Shown here: in pieces, positions 49,998 to 57,687 of the stretch | Layout: each line of letters opens with the position of its first letter | Numbering within the stretch: the stretch's first letter is position 1 | Origin: Bdellovibrionales bacterium | GTDB lineage: Bacteria > Bdellovibrionota > Bdellovibrionia > Bdellovibrionales > Bdellovibrionaceae | DNA: 64,000 bases | Direction: 5' to 3' | Assembly (NCBI GenBank): GCA_018266295.1 | Contig: JAFEAQ010000022.1 | Location: 149,179-213,178 of the forward strand | Made by a program: the position numbers and the translations under genes | The notes under the pieces: generated by a model | Seen by the model: the letters and a program-made list of their open reading frames with translations, nothing else | Database searches by the model: none | What the model was told of the DNA's origin: nothing

Positions 49998-52070
49998 CTG
50001 GACGCAACTTCTTCATCACCACGCAAAATTCTGATGACGACGGCTCTCCCCTACGCCAATGGTTACATCCATATTGGCCACTTAGTGGAGTACCTTCAAG
50101 CCGATTACTGGAACCGCTTCCAAAATATGCGCGGCCATCAGTGCACTTACATCTGCGCTGATGACACCCACGGCACACCGATCATGGTAAAAGCCCGCGA
50201 ACAAGGTATTACTCCAGAGCAGCTCATTGCAAAATCTTACGAAGAGCACACGGCGGACTTCCGCGACTTCCAAGTGGAGTTCGCTCACTATGGTTCAACC
50301 AACTCAGACGAAAACCGCAAGCTCATTGAGCACTTCTATGCAAAGTTCAAAGAAGGCGGCCACATCGTCACGCGCGCAATTAAGCAGCTCTATTGCAATC
50401 ACGATAAGATGTTCTTACCAGATCGCTTCGTAAAGGGCACGTGCCCGAATTGCGGCGCTAAAGACCAATACGGCGATTCTTGTGACGTGTGTGGCGCAAC
50501 CTATGCTCCGTCTGACATGAAGGACGTGCACTGTTCACTTTGCGGAACTCCGCCGGTTTTGAAAGACAGCGAAAGTATTTTCTTCAAGCTCAACGATTAC
50601 AAAAAATACCTCGAAGAGTGGATCCCAAAACACACAGCGACTGATATCGGCAAAAAGATGCTCGAGTGGTTCAATGAAGATCTTCACGACATCGACATCT
50701 CCCGCGATGAACCTTACTTCGGCTTCCCGATTCCAGGAACGAATAACAAGAAGTTCTTCTACGTGTGGGTGGACGCCCCGATGGGTTATATGTCTTCAAC
50801 CGAGCAATGGGCTCGTAAGCAAGGCAAAACCTTGAACGACATTTGGCAGGACCCTGCCCGTGAAGTTTATCACTTTATCGGCAAAGACATTGCCCGTTTC
50901 CACACGATCTTCTGGCCAGCCTTCTTGAAGGCGGCGGATTTCCGTGCGCCAAATCACGTCTTCGTTCACGGTCACTTGATGGTGAATGGCGAAAAGATGT
51001 CGAAATCAAAAGGCACTTTCATCGCGGCTCGCACTTACTTGAATCATTTGAATCCTGAATTCTTGCGCTACTACTATGCAACAAAACTAAATGGCACGGC
51101 CGAAGACATTGATCTCAATCTTGAAGACTTCGTGACTCGCGTGAATTCAGACCTCGTGGGTAAGATCACAAATCTTGCCTCCCGTGGCGCGCAGATGCTG
51201 AAAAAGAAAATGGACGGTGTCATGACATCTCCGGATGCTCAAGGGGCTGATCTCATTCGCTATGCCCAGGAAAAATCCGAAGAGATCGCGAAATACTACG
51301 AGGCTCGCGATTTCGTCAAAGCGACGAATGAGATTCGCGCGCTTGCGGATAAAGCCAATCAGTACTTTGACGAAAAAGCTCCGTGGAAAACTCTCGAGGC
51401 CGATCCAAAAGGCACGAAAGAGGTTTTGACGACGACTTTGAATGTCTTCCGTATTTTAGCAATTTATCTAAAGCCGGTTCTTCCGCATTACACAGCGAAA
51501 GTTGAAAAACTCTTCGGTGAAAAGCCTTATCAATGGGCTGACACGAAAAAGGTTCTCACAAACGCGACAATTCAAGATTACGAACATCTTGCAAGCCGCG
51601 TAGAAGCTGACAAAGTGAAGGCCATGGTTGAAGAAGCCAAAGCCTTGAACGAAAAAGTCGCGGCTGAAAAGAAAGCCGCCAGCACGGCAGCACCAAAGCC
51701 AGCGGCAGCTGCAACCTCTGCTAGCACAGATGGCAAGTCCGGCGAAATCACTTTTGATGACTTCATGAAAGTCGATCTCCGCGTGGGCACCGTGGTTGAT
51801 GCTGAAGAAATCAAAGAAGCTGATAAACTCCTTCGCCTCAAAATTGATATTGGCGGTGGAGAAATCCGTCAGATCATCTCCGGCATCAAGGCTGCTTACG
51901 CACCTGACAAGCTCAAAGGCCGTCAGGTTTTGGTCTGCGTGAACCTGGCTCCTCGCAAGATGAAATTCGGCATGTCTGAGGGCATGGTGCTCGCAGCGGG
52001 TGAAGGCGGCAGTGACCTGTTCGTTCTTTCTCCGGACGCGGGCGCCAAGACCGGTCAGCGTGTAAAATAA
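49998..52070 (+). CDS. metG: Methionyl-tRNA synthetase
   Basis: A 690-aa class I synthetase that charges tRNA-Met. It has ALPYANGYIHIGHLVEY (HIGH), a zinc knuckle region (CPNCG ... CDVCG ... CSLCG), KMSKS in GEKMSKSKGTF, an Ala/Lys linker and a C-terminal EMAP/Trbp111-type tRNA-binding domain. The first in-frame ATG (50034) would cut off the conserved first strand (RKILMTTALPYANG). The only upstream in-frame start-like codon after the stop at 49920 is CTG 49998, with GGGAGG at 49988-49993, so a CTG start is proposed. Confidence 0.92.
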   Translation: MDATSSSPRKILMTTALPYANGYIHIGHLVEYLQADYWNRFQNMRGHQCTYICADDTHGTPIMVKAREQGITPEQLIAKSYEEHTADFRDFQVEFAHYGSTNSDENRKLIEHFYAKFKEGGHIVTRAIKQLYCNHDKMFLPDRFVKGTCPNCGAKDQYGDSCDVCGATYAPSDMKDVHCSLCGTPPVLKDSESIFFKLNDYKKYLEEWIPKHTATDIGKKMLEWFNEDLHDIDISRDEPYFGFPIPGTNNKKFFYVWVDAPMGYMSSTEQWARKQGKTLNDIWQDPAREVYHFIGKDIARFHTIFWPAFLKAADFRAPNHVFVHGHLMVNGEKMSKSKGTFIAARTYLNHLNPEFLRYYYATKLNGTAEDIDLNLEDFVTRVNSDLVGKITNLASRGAQMLKKKMDGVMTSPDAQGADLIRYAQEKSEEIAKYYEARDFVKATNEIRALADKANQYFDEKAPWKTLEADPKGTKEVLTTTLNVFRILAIYLKPVLPHYTAKVEKLFGEKPYQWADTKKVLTNATIQDYEHLASRVEADKVKAMVEEAKALNEKVAAEKKAASTAAPKPAAAATSASTDGKSGEITFDDFMKVDLRVGTVVDAEEIKEADKLLRLKIDIGGGEIRQIISGIKAAYAPDKLKGRQVLVCVNLAPRKMKFGMSEGMVLAAGEGGSDLFVLSPDAGAKTGQRVK

Positions 52071-52100
52071 TTTAAACCGAGCATACTGTTTGCAATACCA

Positions 52101-52135
52101 CTCCCTGTTTTTCCAAAAGAAAACAGGGAGTTTTT
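52101..52135 (+). terminator. metG terminator whose 3' arm holds the next gene's RBS
   Basis: CTCCCTGTTTT (52101-52111) and AAAACAGGGAG (52120-52130) form a perfect stem, followed by TTTTT and then directly ATG of the next gene. The only ribosome-binding site for that gene, AGGGAG, is the terminator's 3' arm. Confidence 0.75.
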
Positions 52136-52501
52136 ATGTCCGGCCATTCGGAAATCGTCCGCGACTACGTCGAACTTCGGAATTATCTGGCGCAAAGCCA
52201 TCCCCAGCCAAATATGGAGTTTGAAATTTGCTTCAAAATTAAATCGGAAAGCCTTATCGCTTTTAGTTCGCAAAGCAAGGTGGGCTCTGAAATTGCGAAA
52301 GTTCAGCCTATATTTTTTCAGCTATACACACCTCACTATGGAGTGCGGTTTGAAAGCTATGCTTCCGATCTCATCAAATATGTTAATGATAATTACAAAA
52401 AAAATGGCGCCCCCAAAGATCCGGTGGGAAGAATACTTCATCTATGTCAAGAACATCGCAAGAGCTTAAAATTAAAAAGTGGATATGAGCCTATGAGTTA
52501 G
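52136..52501 (+). CDS. Small unknown protein downstream of metG
   Basis: A 121-aa protein I do not recognise (SGHSEIVRDYVELRNYLAQS at the N-terminus), with mixed charge and no membrane segment. The ATG abuts the T-run of the metG terminator, so it is made only from read-through or from a promoter within the hairpin region. Its 3' end overlaps the convergent gene by 11 bases. Confidence 0.5.
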   Translation: MSGHSEIVRDYVELRNYLAQSHPQPNMEFEICFKIKSESLIAFSSQSKVGSEIAKVQPIFFQLYTPHYGVRFESYASDLIKYVNDNYKKNGAPKDPVGRILHLCQEHRKSLKLKSGYEPMS

Positions 52502-52907
52502 CAAGAAATTTTATAATCTGTTGCCAGTCTTTGCCGATTTCAAAACGGCGTTCAGCAACAGATCTTTCGCGAATATTAAAATCATCCACTTCGCGCAATA
52601 CCCACTGCCCTTTTTCCAAAACAAACTCCGCCATCATCTGTGGCGCGCGAATTCCCAGGGTTGTTTCGAAAGGATCAACCTGAACGAAGCCATAAAACAA
52701 ACCTTCGCTAGCGGCCTCCATAGCAAAATCCCATTGGTCGCCGTCAAAGACCCGGTTGTCTTTTCTAAACTCAAATACGCCCGGGCTAGGTTCTTTGATC
52801 TTAAAATGCATCCAACCCTGATCATGAGAAAACTCCTTGGGGTCTACTAAAAGCCCCAAGAGTTTAATCAGTTCATAGTGATCAGCGGCGGTCATTTTTT
52901 CCAGCAT
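52491..52907 (-). CDS. Unknown 138-aa protein
   Basis: A cytoplasmic-looking protein of unknown family, rich in Phe, Glu and Trp (MHFKIKEPSPGVFEFRKDNR around residue 33). It has no signal peptide, is intact and overlaps the convergent gene at its 3' end. Confidence 0.5.
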   Translation of the reverse strand: MLEKMTAADHYELIKLLGLLVDPKEFSHDQGWMHFKIKEPSPGVFEFRKDNRVFDGDQWDFAMEAASEGLFYGFVQVDPFETTLGIRAPQMMAEFVLEKGQWVLREVDDFNIRERSVAERRFEIGKDWQQIIKFLANS

Positions 52908-52988
52908 GCCTCCCTTTTCGGCTGAAATAGGCGCCTTTTAAAGGCTAAGAATTGACCGAGGACCCTGTCTCGGCCTAAAAGATTCCCT

Positions 52989-53786
52989 ATGAATCCTAAG
53001 GACTTAAAAGCCCTTCAACACATCCATAAACTCATGCTGGACCTTGAGAAAAAAGGCCCGAACCCCCGCTTTAGTCCAGAGGAGCTCAGCCCTATCCAAG
53101 AAGCGCTACAAGCCTTCGTGAGCCACGAAGAGCACGTCTTTCAGAAAATCGGCGCGATCGCTCCGCATCTGCATGAGGGCATGACGCTCAAACAATTCAC
53201 TTCATGGATCGTACCGATTGAGCGCCTGCTGCAAAAAGAACTGCGCGATGATGAGTTTCTGATTTACTCCGAAGACGGCACCGCAAAAGCCGTCGAAAAG
53301 ATTCCTCTTGTTTTCGTTCTTCATAACTTACGCTCGGCTTTCAACGTAGGTTCGATCTTCCGCACCGCTGAGTGCTTTGGTGTCAGCAAGATTTATCTCT
53401 GCGGCTATACGCCCCTGCCGACACAAGACAAGCTCGCTAAAACCTCGATGGGAACGGCCGAGCTGATTGAATGGGAAGAAGTTCTTAGGCTCAATGACGT
53501 TCTGACTTCGCTCCGTGCGCAGGGCTATCACGTCGTGGGCCTTGAGACGACCTCGCACGCAGTTCCTTTGCAGAAGACCTTTGTTCAAGGTCCCACGGCG
53601 TTTGTTCTCGGCAATGAGCGCTTCGGTATTGATCCCGAGTCGCTAAGCCTTTGCAATGAAGTCCGTAAAATTGAACTTCGCGGGCAAAAAAATTCTCTCA
53701 ATGTCAGTGTGGCGGCTGCGATTGCGACTTACGAGTTTTCCCGCCAGTGGAGCTCATCAGGGAATTCTGCCGGGAGCCCGTCGTGA
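52989..53786 (+). CDS. SpoU/TrmH-family rRNA or tRNA 2'-O-methyltransferase
   Basis: A 265-aa SPOUT methyltransferase: motif 1 LHNLRSAFNVGSIFRTAECFG, motif 2 FVLGNERFGID and motif 3 LRGQKNSLNVSVAAAI, which build the trefoil knot and bind SAM. It methylates a ribose 2'-OH in RNA. The N-terminal 100 residues are helical and specific to this protein. It overlaps trmO by four bases (GTGA). Confidence 0.85.
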   Translation: MNPKDLKALQHIHKLMLDLEKKGPNPRFSPEELSPIQEALQAFVSHEEHVFQKIGAIAPHLHEGMTLKQFTSWIVPIERLLQKELRDDEFLIYSEDGTAKAVEKIPLVFVLHNLRSAFNVGSIFRTAECFGVSKIYLCGYTPLPTQDKLAKTSMGTAELIEWEEVLRLNDVLTSLRAQGYHVVGLETTSHAVPLQKTFVQGPTAFVLGNERFGIDPESLSLCNEVRKIELRGQKNSLNVSVAAAIATYEFSRQWSSSGNSAGSPS

Positions 53787-54547
53787 ATTTCGAGCCAATT
53801 GGAACTTACCATTCCGATGCCAAAGCTCCTTACGAGGCCGCTCGCCAGCCGCTCGATCGCATTGCCACTATTGGCGAAATTCGCTTACAACCTGGCCAAC
53901 AGTTTGAACAGGCCCTTGAGGATCTCGAAGGCATTGAGCGCCTGTGGCTCATCTATGTGTTCCATCACAACACGACTCACTGGAAGCCAAAGGTCCTCCC
54001 ACCACGTGGCAGCGACAAAAAGGTCGGCGTCTTTGCAACACGTGCCCCCTATCGTCCGAACCCGATTGGCATGAGTTGCGTAAAGCTTCTTAAAATCGAC
54101 GGCCTCAAGATTTATGTCGAAGGCGCAGATCTGCTGGATGGCTCTCCGATCCTTGATATTAAACCTTATCTTCCGTATGCAGACGCCTTTCCGGAGTCAA
54201 AAACCGGCTGGCTAGGAACTCCGCAAAAGTACGCAGTTCTGTTATCACAGTCGGCGCGCGAGCAGATTGATTTCCTGAAGTCCCGTGGAGTTTCTCAGCT
54301 CGAAGATTTTATTCTCAATCAGCTGGAGTACGATCCGACAAATAGTGATAAAAAACGGGTCGTCGCTGACGGCGATGACTTTGTGCTGGCCTATAAAACC
54401 TGGCGCATCCGTTTTTCATTGAACGAAGAAAAATCCGAAATCACCGTGAAGGGCCTTTTCTCCGGTTATAGCGAAGCGGATCTGGCAGAGACTGCAGACC
54501 CTTACGCAGATAAAAATACTCATAAAGAATTTTTAAGACGCTTTTAG
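53783..54547 (+). CDS. trmO: TrmO (TsaA/YaeB), tRNA m6t6A37 methyltransferase
   Basis: A 254-aa protein starting VNFEPIGTYHSDAKAPYEAA, with the UPF0066 core FATRAPYRPNPIGMSCVKLL and LLDGSPILDIKPYLPYAD. TrmO N-methylates t6A37 in tRNA-Thr with SAM. GTG 53783 overlaps the upstream stop and follows CGGGAG; a GTG at 53747 would add 12 residues without homology. The C-terminal domain after residue 150 is typical of the long form. Confidence 0.85.
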   Translation: MNFEPIGTYHSDAKAPYEAARQPLDRIATIGEIRLQPGQQFEQALEDLEGIERLWLIYVFHHNTTHWKPKVLPPRGSDKKVGVFATRAPYRPNPIGMSCVKLLKIDGLKIYVEGADLLDGSPILDIKPYLPYADAFPESKTGWLGTPQKYAVLLSQSAREQIDFLKSRGVSQLEDFILNQLEYDPTNSDKKRVVADGDDFVLAYKTWRIRFSLNEEKSEITVKGLFSGYSEADLAETADPYADKNTHKEFLRRF

Positions 54548-55810
54548 CACGGCTTCGTGCTCTTGATCGGAAATCTTTTTCCAGTTACGAGACTGCTTCA
54601 CCACGGGGATGCAGAAGATCACACGCAAAAGCGCGCCCCCGGCAAACAGACTCCAGTAAACCGTCTTCTCCGCACCAAAAGCACTGAGCACCCGGGCTCC
54701 GAAGAAAGTTCCGATAATGATGGCGAGTGAATTTAAAAGATTATAAATCGTAATCACCGGAACCTTCTCGTCTTGGCGAAGGTCTTTAAAGAAAACCAGC
54801 GACAGGCCATTTTCAAAGCATGCCCAGCCCATGCCACTCATGATTTGCAAAGCCACCACGTAGTAGTAACTTTCACTCACCGCCCAGAGTGCCGGCAGTG
54901 GCGACACTAAAAGCAGGCCCGCGATCATGACCTTAAAGCCGTCAAAGTTGCCTTTAAGACTTTGCATAATAGATAAAGAAATAATCTTACCCACCATCAG
55001 AGCCGCAATGGCCCCCATGTACTGGCCGTAATTCATTTTCATTTGCGCCAGCATGTAGGGAGTAACAAACGGAGAAGACACGTAAACCGCGATCTGATAC
55101 GGCACCAGATACGCAAAGAAGCGCTTCTTGTGCTTTCCGCTCCAGAAGACTTTCCAGGAATCTCGCAAACGATGCACTTGATCTTTCAGCACCCACTCGC
55201 TCTGATACATTTTCCTTGAAAGAACCAGCGACGACGTCAGACGACAAATAAACGCAAACACAAAGAGCATCGTAAAGACCGAGGTGAACGGGCCGAGAGA
55301 GACTTTGTTGTGCAAAGCCACTCCACCGCCGACAATGCCAAAAAGAATTCCGAATTGCTGAATGCGATTGCGAACTGAGAAAAACTTGCTACTGCGATTT
55401 TCCGGCACGAGCTGCCCCATCCAGAAATTCCACGCCGAACCCGCCGAGAAGCCCGCTCCCCAATACAGTGTCAGAATAAAAAACATAATCCAGAAATTCG
55501 GCGCCCGCGTTGCAGAGAAATAAATTAACGGCAAGAATGCCGTGGCTTGCAACGCTGTTGAGAGCACCACCCAGTACTTGTGTGAATGAACTTTATGAAG
55601 GAGTCGCGGAGTCACAAGTTGCAGAAGCGCGCCACTCACAAGCGGCAGCGAAGCCAGAATTCCCGCAAAGGCCTCGCCCATTCCGATCGACAGCGAGTAC
55701 GCCGGCAGATAGGATTCCCCGGCACCAACCATCAAGCTATAAAGAAATGCATCCAGATTCGAAAGCTTGAGGCTTTGCTCTGTACTACGAACGCTTCGAC
55801 CGAAAATCAT
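54533..55810 (-). CDS. MFS transporter
   Basis: A 425-aa protein with about 12 hydrophobic segments in two halves (for example FAGILASLPLVSGALLQLV; ALMVGKIISLSIMQSL) and no soluble domain. It belongs to the major facilitator superfamily; the substrate is unknown. Its 3' end overlaps trmO by 15 bases in convergent orientation. Confidence 0.7.
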   Translation of the reverse strand: MIFGRSVRSTEQSLKLSNLDAFLYSLMVGAGESYLPAYSLSIGMGEAFAGILASLPLVSGALLQLVTPRLLHKVHSHKYWVVLSTALQATAFLPLIYFSATRAPNFWIMFFILTLYWGAGFSAGSAWNFWMGQLVPENRSSKFFSVRNRIQQFGILFGIVGGGVALHNKVSLGPFTSVFTMLFVFAFICRLTSSLVLSRKMYQSEWVLKDQVHRLRDSWKVFWSGKHKKRFFAYLVPYQIAVYVSSPFVTPYMLAQMKMNYGQYMGAIAALMVGKIISLSIMQSLKGNFDGFKVMIAGLLLVSPLPALWAVSESYYYVVALQIMSGMGWACFENGLSLVFFKDLRQDEKVPVITIYNLLNSLAIIIGTFFGARVLSAFGAEKTVYWSLFAGGALLRVIFCIPVVKQSRNWKKISDQEHEAVLKAS

Positions 55811-55880
55811 GGGGAATCACCTTGGGGTTCTTACGAAAGATGATTCTATTATATCCCGGGTTTTCAAGACTGCTACGGAT

Positions 55881-56534
55881 TTAAAAGGGGCTGGCCCAAG
55901 GTCTTTGCGCAAAACTCCACGCGCCGGCACCGAGCGAGTAGAAGAAAAGTAGCATCAAGCACGAAGCCGCGTAGCTAAAAAGAATGAGAAAGCCATCGTC
56001 TTCCAACTGAGCAAAAACAATCGACAAAATCACAATCGCAGGAACGGTGTTGCTAAAGGGAATCGGCAAAGGCAACGCCAGCAAGAATGCGCTCACAATC
56101 AGAAGTAACAAGTTAACGAACCGAAACGCGCGAGCGCGGGTTAAAAACAACAGTCTAGGATGCAGGTATTTTTCCAGACGCGACCAGATTTTCCGGGCAA
56201 TTCCCGAAATTTTATGCAGAGCTTTTTGCGGGATCTCACGATCGCGAAATCGCCGTGGAATCCATGGTTTCTGATTTAAAAACTGCAAGGTCGAAGAAAT
56301 GATAATGATGATTCCGATGGGCGTGGAAATTCCCGGCAACGGGATTGGCTGAAGAAAGAATAGACACAAAAGCAGAATGAGAACTCCATGCCCCATCTCG
56401 CCCAATAAGTCGACGAGCTCTCCGAGCGTAAGGCTTTTGCTGGTGCTCTCTGCCTCAATCAGCGCAATGGCTCTGAGCAAGCGACTTTCTTCTCTGGTAT
56501 TTGCAGCGTGAGACTCTTGTTGTGTTTCTGCCAT
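55881..56534 (-). CDS. exoD: ExoD-family membrane protein
   Basis: A 217-aa protein of the ExoD family: TLGELVDLLGEMGHGVLILL, then FFLQPIPLPGISTPIGIIII and a second hydrophobic pair. ExoD influences exopolysaccharide production in rhizobia; its action is not defined. It is divergent from the ECF sigma gene with a 34-base gap. Confidence 0.75.
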   Translation of the reverse strand: MAETQQESHAANTREESRLLRAIALIEAESTSKSLTLGELVDLLGEMGHGVLILLLCLFFLQPIPLPGISTPIGIIIIISSTLQFLNQKPWIPRRFRDREIPQKALHKISGIARKIWSRLEKYLHPRLLFLTRARAFRFVNLLLLIVSAFLLALPLPIPFSNTVPAIVILSIVFAQLEDDGFLILFSYAASCLMLLFFYSLGAGAWSFAQRPWASPF

Positions 56535-56568
56535 AAGTTCAACTATAGTATCCTTTTTAGGGAAGGCT

Positions 56569-57108
56569 ATGACAGCGAAAAATGATCAAGATTTACTACT
56601 GAGTCTTGCACAGGGCGATGACAGTGCGCTTGATCATTTTTTTAAACGCCACTCTAATAAAGTCTATAACTATGCGTTGAAACGCGGCCTCAATGGCGAG
56701 CAAGCTCAAGACCTGGTTCAAATTGTTTTTATGCAAATTTATCGGAAGCGCTCAAAATACAATCCAAAGTATGCAGCCCTGGCATGGCTTTATGTGATCT
56801 CCAGGTCAGAGCTAAAAGACTATAGATTACGCGAAGTTAAAGATTTTGCAGAATTTGACGATTCCGTGTCACAAACCCCATCACAAGCTCCTAATAGAGA
56901 GCAGAGTGAAGAGGTCTCACATATCATGGCGGATCTTTCCGACAAAGAACGCCAGATCGTTGAGGACCGATACATTAACGAACTTGAGTACGAGGAAATT
57001 GCTAAAAAACTCAACGAAAGCGAAAGCAATATCAGGCAAATCGTCAGCCGGAGCTTAAAGTTTCTACGCAAGAAACACGCTGGCAAAATCACTGGAGGTG
57101 ACCTATGA
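56569..57108 (+). CDS. ECF-type RNA polymerase sigma factor
   Basis: A 179-aa sigma-70 ECF protein. Region 2 (about 15-85): DHFFKRHSNKVYNYALKRGLNGEQAQDLVQIVFMQIY. Region 4 (about 120-170): LSDKERQIVEDRYINELEYEEIAKKLNESESNIRQIVSRSLK. It directs polymerase to stress-type promoters. AGGGAAGG lies just before the ATG. It overlaps the next, membrane-protein gene by ATGA, the usual sigma/anti-sigma arrangement. Confidence 0.85.
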   Translation: MTAKNDQDLLLSLAQGDDSALDHFFKRHSNKVYNYALKRGLNGEQAQDLVQIVFMQIYRKRSKYNPKYAALAWLYVISRSELKDYRLREVKDFAEFDDSVSQTPSQAPNREQSEEVSHIMADLSDKERQIVEDRYINELEYEEIAKKLNESESNIRQIVSRSLKFLRKKHAGKITGGDL

Positions 57109-57605
57109 AAGATTTCGAATCCTTTTTAGAATCCGGTCATGCTCAGCTCGCTCCGGAAGCTCTCGACAATCTCAAAAAAGAAATTTTTCCGTCACTCTCT
57201 CGTGTCGCAATCAAGCTCGGCCTGGTTCACCTCGTCAGTTCTTTCCTCACACTGATGGCGTGTCCTCAGTTTGGCTTAAGACTTTTCTTTAACGGTCACG
57301 GACTCATGCACTACTTCATGAAAGCCGGCAGCGTCGCATGCTTTGGCTTCTGCGGAGCTTTTTACCTCGGCACCACTTTCTGGATTGCTAAGTTTGTCTT
57401 TGGCGAATTCGAGTGGAGTGTCTTAAAAAAGAACTCTGTCTTGAGCCTTGGTACTGTTGCTCTGGCATCCTTGGGCGCTTTTGCCATGCTCAACAGCCGC
57501 GAGTTGACCTTTGAAGTGGGCTTTGTATGGCTTTTAGGTGCGATCGTGAGTGCAACGATTCCGCTGCTCACTCAAGTGCGCCACCGCCCGCTTTTGAAAA
57601 TCTAA
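57105..57605 (+). CDS. Membrane protein, likely partner of the ECF sigma factor
   Basis: A 166-aa protein with a 40-residue cytoplasmic N-terminus and four hydrophobic segments. Its coupling to the sigma gene suggests an anti-sigma role. There is no HxxxCxxC zinc motif of ZAS anti-sigmas; the nearest Cys are in membrane segments. Confidence 0.55.
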   Translation: MKDFESFLESGHAQLAPEALDNLKKEIFPSLSRVAIKLGLVHLVSSFLTLMACPQFGLRLFFNGHGLMHYFMKAGSVACFGFCGAFYLGTTFWIAKFVFGEFEWSVLKKNSVLSLGTVALASLGAFAMLNSRELTFEVGFVWLLGAIVSATIPLLTQVRHRPLLKI

Positions 57606-57606
57606 A

Positions 57607-57625
57607 AAATCTCAGAATGAGATTT
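57607..57625 (+). terminator. Short terminator after the sigma operon
   Basis: AAATCTCA-GAA-TGAGATTT followed by T-rich CTTGAATAAATTTT, three bases past the stop codon. The stem is AT-rich and only 8 bp. Confidence 0.5.
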
Positions 57626-57687
57626 CTTGAATAAATTTTGTTAGACTTTCGACTGGAGTTTTCGCGAACTTCGACCGTTAGTTAAGT

